From an uncultured Chitinophagaceae bacterium (GTDB lineage: Bacteria > Bacteroidota > Bacteroidia > Chitinophagales > Chitinophagaceae): DNA of 64,000 nt. The notes under the pieces are model-generated. The model saw only the letters and a list, made by a program, of their open reading frames with translations, had not been told where the DNA came from and made no database searches. Positions 63,782-64,000 of the stretch are shown in pieces. The stretch spans positions 51,107-115,106 of the forward strand of contig CALMYJ010000018.1 in NCBI GenBank assembly GCA_937873715.1, given 5' to 3'. The stretch's first letter is position 1, and each line of letters opens with the position of its first letter. The translations under genes and the position numbers were made by a program.

Positions 63782-63950
63782 CACTCCCAATCAAAAACGG
63801 GGGCTCAAAAAAAGCCAAAAGATCTTTGAAAGTTTGGAAGCAACAGCACTGAATCTCAATAGATTCAAAAGGTAAAACAAGCGTAATTAATAACACGAAT
63901 TTGACGTTAATTTCCAATGAAGAAATTACACAGTCAGTTCAAACTCATTT

Positions 63951-64000
<50 letters not shown>

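Larger units (their letters stand above)
63474..63950. other. rRNA operon promoter and leader region, 477 bases
   Basis: Contains two promoters (63626-63657 and 63751-63781) and a leader of about 160 bases. The start of transcription after each has nearly the same sequence (CACTCCCAAATCAAAAAAG and CACTCCCAATCAAAAACG). GATCTTTGAAAGTTTG at 63821-63836 resembles a boxA antitermination site. No protein gene is seen. Confidence 0.7.

Overview
The window reads as a chromosomal segment of a Bacteroidota bacterium, most likely Chitinophagaceae-like. The grounds are three proteins with type IX secretion (T9SS) sorting tails, a YtxJ-type bacillithiol-system protein, an outer-membrane beta-barrel receptor with a carboxypeptidase-regulatory plug, LytS/LytTR regulation with Reg_prop propellers, and promoters of the Bacteroidota form TTTG-N19-TAnnTTTG. 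It is a mosaic of housekeeping genes and short envelope or secretion operons. I see no prophage, insertion sequence, CRISPR array or conjugative module. The left edge cuts preA; the right edge cuts the first 50 bases of a 16S rRNA gene.

Layout. 1-4.1 kb: preA (partial), a T9SS-sorted protein with a tiny membrane partner, and ispH. 4.2-8.0 kb: an alpha-glucan operon (GH13 enzyme, secreted type I pullulanase, small helical-repeat protein). 8.0-9.3 kb: type II NADH dehydrogenase. 9.4-12.3 kb: a two-gene secreted-protein operon with a duplicated dockerin-like tail. 12.7-21 kb: odhB/sucB, an RsmB-type methyltransferase, a DUF2279 protein, pth, a FAH-family hydrolase, a DPM1-like glycosyltransferase, a DEDDh exonuclease, a 38-residue lipoprotein with ytxJ, and a TonB/GldM-like fusion. 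21-28.7 kb: purE and purK on either side of a complete RND tripartite efflux operon. 28.8-33 kb: 4-hydroxyphenylpyruvate dioxygenase behind a BlaI/MecI-like palindrome, an L,D-transpeptidase, and a VWA protein. 33-42.7 kb: a 1464-residue T9SS adhesin-like protein and a giant Reg_prop/GAF/LytS sensor kinase with its LytTR regulator. 42.7-46.3 kb: four small genes, a class C beta-lactamase-like hydrolase among otherwise unknown membrane, lipoprotein or exported proteins. 46.4-52 kb: a tightly overlapping YfhO/methyltransferase/GT2/GT2 operon, probably for surface glycan. 52.4-57.5 kb: an S74/YadA-head fibre protein, the outer-membrane receptor and a DUF445 protein. 57.6-64 kb: tRNA-His, nhaA, a tail-specific protease, a DUF4476 protein, truA, and the tandem-promoter region of an rRNA operon.

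The main theme is the envelope: secreted T9SS cargo, surface sugar transfer, periplasmic proteolysis, peptidoglycan cross-linking and efflux. No single locus is a clear new defence or mobile system. The most notable signals are the palindrome fused to the hpd promoter, the dockerin-like operon, the TonB/GldM fusion, the split purK/purE pair and the inverted repeat around one rRNA promoter. All functions are inferred from sequence recognition alone; no database search was possible.
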